Counted from the first letter of the stretch, positions 26,890 to 36,726 are shown. The stretch is DNA of 64,000 bases from Pseudomonas putida (GCA_029953615.1 CP124529.1:1-64000); one strand, 5' to 3'. Notes: generated by a model from the sequence alone, not told the origin. A program made the numbers and translations.

Positions 26890-27256
26890 GTGATCGAACG
26901 TACCCGTGCAGAACCCCAGGGCACGATCCGCATGACATGCCCCACTGCCCTGCTGCATTACCGCATTGGCGGGCTGGTCAGTCGTTTCATGGCCGAGAAC
27001 CCTAAAGTGCGGGTGCACCTTGAACCTACCAACCGACGTGTGGACGTATTGGGCGAAGGCCTCGACCTGGCGCTGCGTGTGCGCTTCCCGCCGCTGGAGG
27101 GCAGCGAGCTGGTCATGCGCACACTGGCCAGGAGCCCGCAGCGGCTGGTCGCGAGCCCCTCGCTGGTGGAGCGGCTGGCGCTGCAGCTGCCCGTCGAACC
27201 CGAGCACCTGGGTGAGCAGCCTGATCGAGTTTCTGGCCGAACATATCTGGGAATGA
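26890..27256 (+). pseudogene. Remnant of a LysR-family regulator
   Basis: The frame encodes the first lobe of a LysR effector domain (EPQGTIRMTCPTALLHYRI, then GGLVSRFMAENPKVRVHLEP and SPQRLVASPSLVERL) but no HTH: the first 80 or so residues are missing and a REPIN lies at that edge. After about 110 residues the sequence jumps, in another frame, to SLIEFLAEHIWE and a stop at 27256, which is the usual C-terminal end of such regulators. So roughly 90-100 internal residues have also been lost. A second REPIN follows. Confidence 0.8.
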
Positions 27257-27390
27257 CCGGCGCTTCGTAGCCCATTCGAAATAGTCCTGCAAACAGCCAA
27301 AGGCGGCACCAGCCGCTGCATCGAACAATGCCCGCAGATATATGGAGGGGCACTTCTAGCCCGGACTACTCTGGGTGGGCAGTAAAATCC

Positions 27391-27509
27391 CGGGGCCGCC
27401 TTGCGGCCCTTCGCGGGCACGCCCGCTCCCACAGGATGGTGCATTCCCTGAGGCCTGCACCGTACTTGTGGGAGCGGGCGTGCCCGCGAAGGGCTGCAAG
27501 GCAGCCCCG
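27391..27509. repeat. REPIN (TGTGGGAGCGGGC type)
   Basis: Arms 27391-27433 and 27467-27509 are near-perfect reverse complements (CGGGGCCGCCTTGCGGCC.. and ..GGGCTGCAAGGCAGCCCCG). It lies downstream of the LysR remnant. The remaining bases up to 27661 hold only small hairpins (27562-27581 with perfect 8-bp stem; 27641-27656 after the osmC stop) and no gene. Confidence 0.88.
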
Positions 27510-27661
27510 ATCAATGTCACATCAGGCTTGTATGAACAAGCATCATCATTTCAGCGGGGCTGTGCGTCGTGGCCGACGCACATCACGCAGTTAGAACAGG
27601 CTGATCGGGTAGCCCAACGCTCAGGCGGCGGCAGCCGGCGGGCGCAACGCTGCGCCTTGCC

Positions 27662-28069
27662 TCATCCAACCAGCTTGCTGGCAATGACGGTTTCGCCGCT
27701 CAACACCTTGTGAATGGGGCAGGCATTGGCAATTTCCAGCAAGCGCGTGCGTTGCTCCTCGCTCAGCGGCCCGCTCAAGCGAATGTCACGAGCGATCTGG
27801 ATCCGAGGTTCGCGCCCCAGTTGTTCATGCTCGATGCGTATATCCACATCGATGGCTTGCAGCGGCATTTCCTTGCGCTGTGCGTACATGGCAACCGTGA
27901 TGGAAGTGCAGGCGCCAAGGGATGACAGCAACAGCCCATGGGGTGACGGCCCGACATCCCCGCCGCCTGCCGCCGCATCCACATCGCTGGCCCACTGGTG
28001 CTGGCCATCTGTCACGTTCACCTGATATGCCACGCCTGCAAAAGAAGCGCGGATTGCTCGCTCTGACAT
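27662..28069 (-). CDS. OsmC/Ohr-family protein
   Basis: 135 residues. Family marks are GPSPHGLLLSSLGACTSITVAMYA with the redox Cys, and NACPIHKVLSGE with the second Cys close to the C-terminus. These reduce organic hydroperoxides through a Cys pair. This is the YhfA/OsmC-like subgroup rather than classical Ohr. It is divergent from the redoxin-oxygenase gene across a 281-base gap with no visible gene; the shared region might hold an oxidative-stress promoter. Confidence 0.88.
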   Translation of the reverse strand: MSERAIRASFAGVAYQVNVTDGQHQWASDVDAAAGGGDVGPSPHGLLLSSLGACTSITVAMYAQRKEMPLQAIDVDIRIEHEQLGREPRIQIARDIRLSGPLSEEQRTRLLEIANACPIHKVLSGETVIASKLVG

Positions 28070-28350
28070 TGAAACTCCTGATTGACGGTTGCCTGTGGCA
28101 ACCCGGCTGCGCGGGTCGCAAAGCCGGAATGATAGATGTACGACTTCACTGAAGATAGGCGATGAAATGTACCGCAGCGTTCTGCCAGATGAACGCTGCC
28201 CCAGCCAGAGGTGCTACATAGGTGCACAGCGATCCAGGGTGATCTAGCCTTAGGCGAAGCCACTCCGCCAGCGGTCGCAGCGTGGCCATGCATGCGGCAA
28301 ATGACCTGAACCTGCCTGCAATGCCGCCAATCATGCGGCAAGGGGGCGAA

Positions 28351-29434
28351 ATGAGCTCGAAGCTTCTTGAAACCGGTACGCCCGCACCCTGGTTTTTCTG
28401 TCGAACCGCTACCCGAGAGCAATTTTGCTTCGACTCCGTCGCCGGCCGTTACATCGTGCTGTGTTTCTTTGGTTCGTGCCAATGATTCCGTCACACGCAC
28501 GATCCTGGCAGAGATTCAGGCGAACCGCAGTCTCTTCGATGATGATCGGGTGTCTTTCTTCGGGATCTCGACTGACCCGGCAGACGAGGCCTTGGGGCGC
28601 GTGCAGGACCACATACCCGGTATCCGCTATTTCTGGGATTTCGATCGCGCGGTAAGCGAACGATACGGGGCCACCAGCAGCAACGGCCATACGACGCGCG
28701 TGACCTATGTCGTCGACCCCCGACTACGAGTCCTGGCGGTCAACCCGATCACCGAATCAGCCGAGCAGCATGTGCAGTCCTTGATTCGCCTGCTCAAGCG
28801 CCTGCCCGCGCCTACACCGCCACATCGCGCCGGGCCACATGCCCCGGTGATCGTGGTGCCCAGGGTATTCGAAGCGTCACTGTGCAAGGCGCTGATCGAT
28901 TACTACGACGAACAGGGCGGCAAGGAGTCGGGATTCATGGTCGAGCGCGAGGGCAAGACGGTTGAAATTGCCGACCGCAGCCACAAGCGGCGACGCGACA
29001 GCATGATTCAGGATCAAGCGCTCAAAGCGGCCTGCACCAGGCGCATCAGGGACCGCCTGATGCCCGAGATACACAAGGCTTTCCAGTTCGAAGTGACGCG
29101 CATCGAGCGCTACCTGGTGGCTTGTTATTGCAGCAAGGAAGGCGGGCATTTCAGCCCGCACCGGGATAACACCACCAAAGGCACCGCACATAGACGATTC
29201 GCTGTATCGCTGTTTCTCAATTCCGGTGAGTACGAAGGTGGCTTGTTACGCTTCCCGGAGTATGGGCGTGCGCTGTACAGCGCCCCGGTCGGAGGGGCCG
29301 TGGTGTTTTCCTGCTCCCTGCTGCACGAGGCAACGCCTGTCTGCGACGGGAAGCGCTACATGTTCCTGCCCTTCCTCTACGACGAGGCCGCACGCGTGAT
29401 CCGCGAGCAGAATCTGCAGGTTTTCGAACGATGA
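28351..29434 (+). CDS. Redoxin domain fused to 2-oxoglutarate/Fe(II) oxygenase (single-base frameshift)
   Basis: Start ATG 28351 has AGGGGGCG upstream. Residues 1-160 are AhpC/TSA-like (LETGTPAPWFFCRTATREQF, RYIVLCFFGSANDSVT, DHIPGIRYFWDFDRAVSERYG); the peroxidatic Cys position reads Ser/Ala, so the peroxidase may be inactive. Residues from about 175 form a prolyl-4-hydroxylase-like double-stranded helix with the iron ligands HFSPHRDN and a later His (LHEATPVCDGKRY, with the Arg/Lys for 2-oxoglutarate). The frame shifts near 28475-28478 (TTCGTGCC); dropping one base gives a continuous 360-residue protein. The oxygenase substrate is unknown. Confidence 0.78.
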
Positions 29435-29482
29435 CGAGGAACTGAGCCCCCTTTCGGGAACAGCTACCTGGCACTGCGCGAA

Positions 29483-29608
29483 CCCCTGTAGGAGCGGCCT
29501 TGTGTCGCGACAGGGCTGCGAAGCAGCCCCAGGATTTCAGCGCAAACGCACAAATTGCCGGGGCTGCTTCGCAGCCCTGTCGCGACACAAGGCCGCTCCT
29601 ACAAGGGG
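29483..29608. repeat. REPIN (GTAGGAGCGGCC type)
   Basis: Arms 29483-29530 and 29560-29608 match as reverse complements except for one indel at the outer end; both contain GTAGGAGCGGCCTTGTGTCG. It lies between two convergent genes. Same family as the element at 12790. Confidence 0.9.
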
Positions 29609-29634
29609 CCGCGCAAGGCCGTGGAGTTGAGGCA

Positions 29635-31362
29635 TCAGCCCAGCAACTGGCTCAACACTGCGCGAAGCTTCCCCGGTTTGACGGGTTTGTTCAGCAATGG
29701 CGCGCCGAGTTTGTTCAAGGCGCGTCGGCACTGATCGCTGCGATCAGCAGTGATGATCACCGCGGGGATGGCGACACCGAAATGTTCGCGCAAATGCCTG
29801 ACCACCTCGCAGCCGACCACGCCGTGGTCCAGGTGAAAATCCGCCAGGATCAATTCCGGTGCCCGCCCCTGCAGCGCCAGTAAGGCTCCGGCCTGGTCGG
29901 TCGCGGTAACCACTTCGCAACCCCACTGCCCGAGCAATGCGCCCATGCTCTCGAGGATGCTCACTTCGTTGTCCACTACCAGCAGGCGGCGGCCCGGCAA
30001 CGGGTTGCCGGCGCCCGCCTGCGGCGAAGCCTGGTGAACAGGCTCCGGCATGGCTTCGCCGATCGGCACCTCGATGCTGAACATCGAGCCACGCCCTGGC
30101 CACGAGCGCACCTCGACCCGGTAGCCGAGAATCTTGGCAATCCGTTCGACGATGGCCAGCCCCAGGCCCACGCCCTTGCGGTCGGCGGCGCGGCCAACAT
30201 CCAGTTGATTGAACTCGAGGAAAATGGCCTGCAGCCGATCTGCCGCAATGCCTCGCCCGGTATCCCACACCTCCAGGCGCAAGTGATCGCCGCGGCGCCT
30301 GGCCCCCAGCAGGATCCTGCCCTCGTCGGTATAACGGCAGGCGTTGCTGAGAAAGTTGCGCAGGATACGCGTCATCAGCCGCAGGTCGGTACTGATGGCG
30401 TAGTCGCCAATGCGCGCGCGCAGCTTCAGGCCTGCCGCATCGGCCACCGTGCAGAACTCCGAGACCAGTGGCCCGAACAGTTCGTCGAGGCGGTACAGCG
30501 CCACGTCCGGCTTGACCGCCGCCTGGTCGAGCCGGGAAATGTCCAGCAGGTCGGTCAGCAGGTCTTCGGCGCCCTCCAGGGCCTGGTGGGTACGCTCCAC
30601 CAGCACTTTTTCCGCTTCTGGCAGTGGCCGTTCGCGCAAGGTCGATATCAGCAGCCGCGCGGCGTTCAGCGGTTGCAACAGGTCGTGGCTGGCGGCAGCA
30701 AGGTACTTGTCCTTGCTGCGGTTGGCGGTTTGCGCGGCGTCGCGGGCATCGCGCAGGGCGCGGGCGATCTGCTTGCGCTCGGCGATCTGCTGTTGCAGGT
30801 TGCGGTTGGCCTCCAGCAGTTCATCGGTGCGGGCGGCCACCCGTTGCTCGAGTTCGTCATTCAGTTGCTGCAGGCGCTGCTGGGCCAGCTTGCGTTCGGT
30901 GATGTCGGCGACAAAGCCTTCCACCAGCCCTTCCTGGCCTGGCTTGAGCAACAGGTTCATCAGCACATCGAGGTGGCTACCGTCCTTGCGCCGCAGGCGG
31001 GTTTCGTAGCCGTGCAGGCTGCGTTCACGGGCGAGGGTGGCGGTAATGCCGTGCAGCTCTTCGGCCCCGCCGACAAACAGGTCGGCGGCAAGGTCCGTCA
31101 GCGGAAACAGCAACGCTTGCGGATTGTCGTAACCGAGCATGCGGGCCAACGCCGGGTTGGCGGCGCGCATGCCGTCTTGCAGGCTGGCCTGGAAAATCCC
31201 GTGCACGGCATTTTCGAACAGCCATTTGTAGCGGTTGCGTTCGGCCTCCAGCTCGTCCAGACGCGCCGCCAGCTCCGGGTAATGGCTCTTGCGCGCCGAG
31301 TGGTCGCCCAGCCCCAGCAGCCCGGCCAGCGCCCGCTGCTGCTCGTCAGAGGGCCTCGCCAT
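29635..31362 (-). CDS. PAS hybrid sensor histidine kinase of the ped cluster (ErcS-like)
   Basis: 575 residues from ATG 31362. Order: coiled coil, PAS domain (about 45-165, ending FVADITERK), second coiled coil, HisKA with the phospho-His in LAAASHDLLQPLNAARL, HATPase_c (DTGRGIAADRLQAIF, GVGLGLAIVERIAK) and a C-terminal receiver (LILADFHLDHGVVGCEV carries the phospho-Asp, LLNKPVKPGKLRA the Lys). No TM helix, so cytoplasmic. It overlaps the ercA stop by 17 bases, making it the last gene of pqqA2-pqqD2-ercA-kinase. It corresponds to ErcS of P. aeruginosa in gene order. Confidence 0.85.
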   Translation of the reverse strand: MARPSDEQQRALAGLLGLGDHSARKSHYPELAARLDELEAERNRYKWLFENAVHGIFQASLQDGMRAANPALARMLGYDNPQALLFPLTDLAADLFVGGAEELHGITATLARERSLHGYETRLRRKDGSHLDVLMNLLLKPGQEGLVEGFVADITERKLAQQRLQQLNDELEQRVAARTDELLEANRNLQQQIAERKQIARALRDARDAAQTANRSKDKYLAAASHDLLQPLNAARLLISTLRERPLPEAEKVLVERTHQALEGAEDLLTDLLDISRLDQAAVKPDVALYRLDELFGPLVSEFCTVADAAGLKLRARIGDYAISTDLRLMTRILRNFLSNACRYTDEGRILLGARRRGDHLRLEVWDTGRGIAADRLQAIFLEFNQLDVGRAADRKGVGLGLAIVERIAKILGYRVEVRSWPGRGSMFSIEVPIGEAMPEPVHQASPQAGAGNPLPGRRLLVVDNEVSILESMGALLGQWGCEVVTATDQAGALLALQGRAPELILADFHLDHGVVGCEVVRHLREHFGVAIPAVIITADRSDQCRRALNKLGAPLLNKPVKPGKLRAVLSQLLG

Positions 31363-32509
31363 AGACGACCTCGACATCACGCTGGCTCGACGCACGCGGG
31401 TTGGTGAGGATGCACGGGTCATCCATGGCGTGTTGCGACAGGAACGGGATATCGGCCGTGCGCACCCCATGCAGGCCCAGGGTTTCATGGAAACCGATGG
31501 CATGCTTCAGCGCGATCAGGTGCTCCACCAGGCGCGCGCAGATCTGCCGGTGGTTGAGGCCGCGGCAGTCGATGCCCAGCACTTCGGCGATCACCTTGAA
31601 ACGCTCCGGCGCCGAGCTGTAGTTGAACGCCACCACGTGCTCCACCAGCACCGCATTGCACAAGCCGTGCGGCAGGTCGAGGAACCCGCCCAGGCTGTGC
31701 GACATGGCGTGGACAGCCCCCAGGATCGCGTTGGAAAACGCCAGCCCCGCCTGCATGCTGCCCAGCATGATCTTCTCGCGCAGGGCGATATCGCTGGGGT
31801 TGGCGATCATTTCCACCAGGTTGCCGTTGATCAGGCGCATGGCCTCCAGCGCATGGGGGTCGGTCAACGGGCCGTGGCCAGTGGAAACGAAGGCTTCGAT
31901 GGCATGCACCAGCGCATCGATGCCGGTGCAGGCCGACAGGAACGGGTCCATGCTCAGGGTGGTTTGCGGATCGATCAGCGACACGTCCGGCACCACCGCC
32001 TTGCTGACGATGGAGAACTTCATGCGCTCCTGCTGGTTGGAAATGATCACGAACTGCGACACGTCCGCCGAGGTGCCGGCCGTGGTCGGGATCAGGATCA
32101 GCGGCGGGCTGGGCACGCGGATCATGTCCACGCCTTCGAATTCGAGGATGCTGCGCCCGTGGGCGACCACGATGCCGATGGCCTTGCCGCAATCCATCGG
32201 GCTGCCGCCGCCAACCGCGACAATCACATCACAATGGTTTTGCCGATAGATCTCGGCACCGAGCATCACCTCTTCGACCCGTGGGTTGGGTGATACGGCG
32301 CTGTACAGGCAGTAGTCGATGCCCTGGGCCTGCAGGCTGGCCTCCACGTCCGCCACCCAACCGGCGGCAATCACACCGGGGTCGCTGACCACCAGCACCT
32401 TGCGCGCACCGAAGGTCTTGGCGTAATTGGCAACGTTATGCCGGCAGCCGGCACCAAAGATGATCTCGGGCGAAACGAACTTGCGAAGCGGGCTGAAACT
32501 CTGGCTCAT
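31346..32509 (-). CDS. ercA: Iron-containing alcohol dehydrogenase ErcA
   Basis: 387 residues from ATG 32509 (the frame extends far upstream but without coding sense). Group III Fe-ADH: VAVGGGSPMDCGKAIGIV (NAD), LILIPTTAGTSADVSQF, and metal ligands in CTGIDALVHAIEAFVS, NAILGAVHAMSHSLGG and LPHGLCNAVLVEHVV. ErcA is needed for regulation of PQQ ethanol oxidation and is thought to help produce or modify a signal rather than to drive catabolism. Lies 89 bases after pqqD2 and overlaps the kinase. Confidence 0.88.
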   Translation of the reverse strand: MSQSFSPLRKFVSPEIIFGAGCRHNVANYAKTFGARKVLVVSDPGVIAAGWVADVEASLQAQGIDYCLYSAVSPNPRVEEVMLGAEIYRQNHCDVIVAVGGGSPMDCGKAIGIVVAHGRSILEFEGVDMIRVPSPPLILIPTTAGTSADVSQFVIISNQQERMKFSIVSKAVVPDVSLIDPQTTLSMDPFLSACTGIDALVHAIEAFVSTGHGPLTDPHALEAMRLINGNLVEMIANPSDIALREKIMLGSMQAGLAFSNAILGAVHAMSHSLGGFLDLPHGLCNAVLVEHVVAFNYSSAPERFKVIAEVLGIDCRGLNHRQICARLVEHLIALKHAIGFHETLGLHGVRTADIPFLSQHAMDDPCILTNPRASSQRDVEVVYGEAL

Positions 32510-32598
32510 CGGAAAGCCTGTTCTTATTGTTCTGGAAGGTAACCGCCAGCGTAAAGCATCCCGTGACGAAAGCAACCAGACCAAAGCGGGGGCACGGC

Positions 32599-32871
32599 TC
32601 ATTCGATCCAGTACTTGGCACGGGCCACCTCCAGGAACGCCAGAATGTCTTCGTCGAGCCCCGCTACACCGGGAAAGCGCTGTGCCAGGCGGTCGATGAC
32701 CGCCGCCACGCTGCGCTGACCGTCCAGCAACTCGAGCACCCAGCCGGCGCTGGCGTTGAGCTCGATGATGCCCTCGGGGTACAGCAGCACATGGCACGCC
32801 TGGTGCGGCTCCCAGCGCAAGCGAAAGCCTTTGCGCAAGGCCAGGGCTTGCTCACGATCGATCAGGTTCAC
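32599..32871 (-). CDS. pqqD2: PqqD-type peptide chaperone (second copy)
   Basis: 90 residues matching Pqq[40 protein letters not shown], and [12 protein letters not shown]. PqqD is the RiPP recognition element which holds PqqA and presents it to the radical-SAM enzyme PqqE. The main pqq operon is not in this window, so this is a stand-alone copy inside the ped cluster. It lies 51 bases downstream of a tiny pqqA-like gene (32923-32995), giving a substrate-chaperone pair. Confidence 0.9.
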   Translation of the reverse strand: MNLIDREQALALRKGFRLRWEPHQACHVLLYPEGIIELNASAGWVLELLDGQRSVAAVIDRLAQRFPGVAGLDEDILAFLEVARAKYWIE

Positions 32872-32922
32872 AGGCGGGTGCGCAAGGAAGACCCGGCCAT
32901 CGCGACGATGGCCGGACAGGCA

Positions 32923-32995
32923 TCAACGATTGGCGAAGTACATCGTCACTTCGAAGCCGATGCGCAGGTCGGTAATAGGCGGGTTTAGTCCACAT
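32923..32995 (-). CDS. pqqA2: PqqA-like PQQ precursor peptide (single-base frameshift)
   Basis: Starts at ATG 32995 with a GAGGA ribosome-binding site seven bases upstream. The first frame reads MWTKPAY; one base later the other frame reads TDLRIGFEVTMYFANR and stops at 32923. Together these are a 23-residue PqqA, with the EVTMY segment whose Glu and Tyr are cross-linked to make PQQ. The extra base is the second T of TATT (32974/32975). It heads the operon with pqqD2, and an element shared with other ped promoters lies 73 bases upstream. The match to PqqA is close to exact, so a real gene with a consensus error is the best reading. Confidence 0.85.
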
Positions 32996-33057
32996 GGGGC
33001 AGTCCTCTTGTTGTGCCGGGCGATTCCGGTACAGGCATTAATGCACGAGGGGCGACG

Positions 33058-33079
33058 GGGCCGAATGCTACTTTGGGAC
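33058..33079. promoter_or_regulatory. ped promoter element upstream of pqqA2
   Basis: GCCGAATGCTACTTTGGGAC matches similar sequences before pedF/pedE (40178), between pedS2 and the 45248 gene (45170) and before the FIST gene (53694). Probably a binding site for a ped-cluster regulator; seen as a repeated sequence, function inferred. Confidence 0.5.
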
Positions 33080-33143
33080 AGGTTTGCGGGGTGCGTTGGT
33101 AGGGGTAACACGGAACTGCTGTGGATCTGTGCATGGCAGTGCC

Positions 33144-33235
33144 GGCCTCTTCGCGGGCTCGCCCGCTCCCACAGGGACTGCACAAGTTTCAAGACCAGTG
33201 CAATACCTGTGGGAGCGGGCGAGCCCGCGAAGGCC
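33144..33235. repeat. REPIN (TGTGGGAGCGGGC type)
   Basis: Arms 33144-33175 and 33206-33235 (GGCCTCTTCGCGGGC.. / ..GCCCGCGAAGGCC) form an inverted pair between the pedI stop and the pqqA2 promoter. Confidence 0.88.
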
Positions 33236-33245
33236 GCGAAGAGGT

Positions 33246-34767
33246 TTAGAAGAAGCCCAGCGGGTTGATGTCGTAGCTCACCAGCAGGTTCTTGGTCTGC
33301 TGGTAGTGATCGAGCATCATCTTGTGCGTCTCGCGGCCTACCCCGGACTTCTTGTAGCCACCGAACGCCGCATGCGCCGGGTACAGGTGGTAGCAGTTGG
33401 TCCACACACGCCCGGCCTTGATCCCACGGCCCATGCGATACGCACGGTTGATGTCACGGGTCCACAACCCCGCGCCCAGGCCAAACTCGCTGTCGTTGGC
33501 GATCGCCAGCGCTTCGGCTTCGTCCTTGAAGGTGGTCACGCCGACCACCGGGCCGAAGATTTCCTCCTGGAACACGCGCATCTTGTTGTTGCCCTTGAGC
33601 AGGGTCGGCTGGATGTAGTAACCGCTGGCCAGGTCGCCGTCGAGCCGCTCGGCACCGCCACCGGTGAGCAGCTGCGCGCCCTCCTCGCGGGCTATCTGCA
33701 GGTAGGAAAGGATCTTGTCATATTGCTGCTCCGAGGCCTGGGCGCCGACCATGGTCTCGGTGTCCAGCGGGTTGCCACGGGTAATTTTGGCGATCTTCTT
33801 CATCACCTCGGCCATGAACGGCTCGTAGATCGACTCCTGGATCAGCGCCCGCGATGGGCAGGTGCACACTTCACCCTGGTTGAAGAACGCCAGCACCAGG
33901 CCTTCGGCGGCCTTTTCGATGAACGCGGGCTCGGCCTGCATGATGTCTTCGAAGAAGATGTTCGGCGACTTGCCGCCCAGTTCGACGGTGGACGGGATGA
34001 TGTTCTCGGCCGCGCACTTCATGATGTGCGAGCCGACCGGGGTGGAGCCGGTGAAAGCGATCTTGGCGATGCGCTTGCTGGTGGCCAAGGCCTCGCCGGC
34101 TTCACGGCCAAAGCCCTGGACGATGTTCAGCACGCCTGCCGGCAGCAGGTCGGCGATCAGCTCGGCGAAAATGGTGATCGACAGTGGCGTCTGTTCCGCT
34201 GGCTTGAGTACCACGCAGTTGCCGGCGGCCAGTGCCGGGGCGAGTTTCCAGGCGGCCATCAGCAGCGGGAAGTTCCATGGGATGATCTGCCCGACCACGC
34301 CCAGCGGCTCGTGGATATGGTAGGCCACGGTGCCTTCGTTGATCTCGGCGGCGCCGCCTTCCTGGGCCCGGATGCAGCCGGCGAAGTAGCGGAAGTGGTC
34401 CGCCGCCAGCGGCACGTCTGCGTTGAGGGTTTCGCGCACGGCCTTGCCGTTGTCCCAGCTTTCGGTAACCGCCAGTTACTTCAAGATTCTGCTCGATGCG
34501 GTCGGCGATTTTCAGCAGCGCCAGCGCACGGTCCTGCACCGAGGTCTTGCCCCAGGCCTCGGCAGCGGCATGGGCGGCGTCCAGGGCCCGCTCGATGTCC
34601 TCGGCACCAGAGCGCGGGAACTCGGCAATCGGCTGGCCGTTGACCGGCGAGCTGTTGGTGAAGTACTGGCCGCCCAGCGGCGGCACGAATTCGCCGTTGA
34701 TGAAATTGCCGTAGCGTGGCTTGAAGGACACGATGGCGCCTGGGGTTCCGGGTTGTGCGTAGATCAT
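33246..34767 (-). CDS. pedI: Aldehyde dehydrogenase PedI (single-base frameshift)
   Basis: NAD-dependent ALDH that oxidises the aldehydes made by PedE/PedH. Motifs: [20 protein letters not shown], the NAD-binding [24 protein letters not shown], and the catalytic region [17 protein letters not shown] with Cys; it ends YDINPLGFF. The first 100 residues lie in a different frame: EQNLEV then [11 protein letters not shown]. One extra base at 34476/34477 (GTAACTGG instead of GTACTGG) explains the shift and gives a 506-residue enzyme of normal length. It follows pedH on the same strand with a 162-base gap that carries a ped promoter half-site. Confidence 0.88.
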
Positions 34768-34871
34768 GCTGAGCCTCTGTGGGTCGATGCCTGTCCGGCG
34801 ACAGGCGATGAGCCGATGGTAAAAAGCCCCGCCTGCCGGGCGAATGCATCGTTGGCAGCGGGGCTCTCGTC

Positions 34872-34885
34872 ATTTGGTAGTAAGG
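34872..34885. promoter_or_regulatory. ped promoter half-site upstream of pedI
   Basis: ATTTGGTAGTAAGG shares TTGGTAGTA with the dyad at 40204-40221. It lies about 105 bases before the pedI start. Weak on its own; reported because of the repeat in the cluster. Confidence 0.35.
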
Positions 34886-34929
34886 CCGCTTGCTGCAGTG
34901 TCCCTGGCAGCAAGCGGCAGGTGACCGGC

Positions 34930-36715
34930 TTAGCGACTGGCGCTTGCCGTTTGCAGTTGCTTGGGCAGCTTGAAGGTCCAGAGCATGCCGCCCTGGTTGA
35001 AGTCCTTGACCCGCTTGGCCACTTCGCCGCCCCACAGCGGCACCGCGCCGCCCCAGCCGGAAACCACCGAAACGTACTGTTCGCCGTCCATTTCCCAGGT
35101 TACTGGCGAGCCGAGCACGCCGGAGCCGGTCTGGAACTCCCAGACCTTGTCGCCAGTCTTGGCGTTGAACGCCTGCAGGAAGCCTTCCGGCGTGCCGGTG
35201 AACACCAGGTTGCCCTTGGTAGTCAGTACCCCGCCCCACAGCGGCGCATAGTTCTTGTGGCGCCAGACTTCCTTGCCGCTGACCGGGTCGATGGCGCGCA
35301 ACACGCCGATGTAGTCTTCATTGAGCGGCTTGATGGTGAAGCCGGCGCCGAGGAATGCCGCGCCCTTCTTGTAGGCGATGCCTTCGTTCCAGATGTCCAT
35401 GCCCCACTCGTTGGAGGGCACGTAGAACAGGCCAGTGTCCTTGTTGTATGCCATCGGCATCCAGTTCTTGGCACCGAGGAACGCCGGGGCCACGAACACC
35501 GAGCTGCCCTTGGCCTCGCTACCCGGTGCACCCGGCCGGCTGGCCTCGTTGTAGATCGGCCGACCATCCTTGTCCAGGCCGGTGGCCCAGGTGATCTTGT
35601 CGACGAAGGGGAAGCCGCGGATAAACTTGCCGTTGGTGCGGTCCAGCACGTAGAAGAAGCCGTTGCGGTCAGCAGTGGCAGCGGCCTTGACTTCCTTGCC
35701 GCCGTCCTTGTAGTTGAACGAAATCAGCTCGTTGACGCCGTCGAAGTCCCAACCGTCATGCGGCGTGCTCTGGAAGTGCCACTTGATGGTGCCATCGTCG
35801 GGGTTCAGGGCCAGGCGCGACGAGGAATACAGGTTGTCGCCCGGACGCAGGTGCGAGTTCCACGGTGCCGGGTTGCCGGTGCCAAACAGGATCAGGTTGG
35901 TTTCCGGGTCGTAGTAACCACCCAGCCAGGGCGCCGCTCCGCCGGTCTTCCACAGGTCGCCGGGCCAGGTCTTGCCCGCCTCGCCGCCGGAAATGCCATT
36001 TTCGATCGCCTTGCCGTCCTTGTACACGTAGCCCATGTGCCCTTCCACGGTCGGGCGCATCCACAGCAGTTCGCCGTTTTCCGGGTTGTAGGCCTGGATC
36101 TTGCCCACCACGCCAAACTCGCCACCGGCAACACCGGTGATCAGCTTGCCGTTGACGATCATCGGCGCGGCACTGATGGAGTAGCCTTCCTTGTGGTCGG
36201 CCACTTTCTTGCTCCAGACCACCTTGCCGGTGTCCTTGTTCAGCGCCACCAGCTTGGCATCGAGGGTGCCGAAGAACACCAGGTTGCCGTAGAGCGCCAC
36301 ACCGCGGTTGATCACGTCGCAGCACGGGCGGATGTCATCGGGCAGGCGCGCATCGTATTGCCACAGCTTCTTGCCGGTACGCGCGTCCACGGCGAACACC
36401 CGCGAGTAGGAGCCGGTCAGGTACATCACCCCGTCCTTGACCAGCGGCTGGGCCTGCTGGCCGCGCTGTTTCTCGCACCCCGAAGGAAAACGCCCAGACC
36501 GGCCGCAGGTCCTTGACGTTGTCGGTATTGAGCAGGTTCAGCGGGCTATAGCGCTGGCCCTGCACGCCCAGGCCATTGGTCACGATCTGCTGCGGGTTCT
36601 TCGGGTCCTGGAGAATTTCTTCGTTGCTGACAGCGGCGTGGGCTGCACCGGCAAGCAGCATGGCGCTGAGCACCAGGCTCAAGGCGAACACGGGACGACG
36701 TGGGGATCGGGTCAT
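34930..36715 (-). CDS. pedH: Lanthanide-dependent PQQ alcohol dehydrogenase PedH (single-base frameshift)
   Basis: Periplasmic quinoprotein with a signal peptide ([22 protein letters not shown]) and an eight-bladed propeller. Adjacent cysteines in DIRPCCDV form the disulfide next to PQQ. The catalytic WDFDG at residues 322-326 has Asp323 plus the extra Asp325 that marks Ln3+-using enzymes, in contrast to WDFSG in pedE of this cluster. The start ATG is at 36715; the frame shifts near 36474-36478 (GGGGTGCGAG), where one extra base is present; corrected length is 594 residues. It oxidises primary alcohols and aldehydes and is expected to be induced by lanthanides through PedS2/PedR2. Confidence 0.92.
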
Positions 36716-36726
36716 GACGGCTACCT

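Noticed and set aside
30034..36516. Long plus-strand open frames (457 and 697 codons) opposite the kinase, ercA, pedI and pedH
   Set aside because: Antisense shadows; the minus strand carries recognised catalytic motifs throughout.
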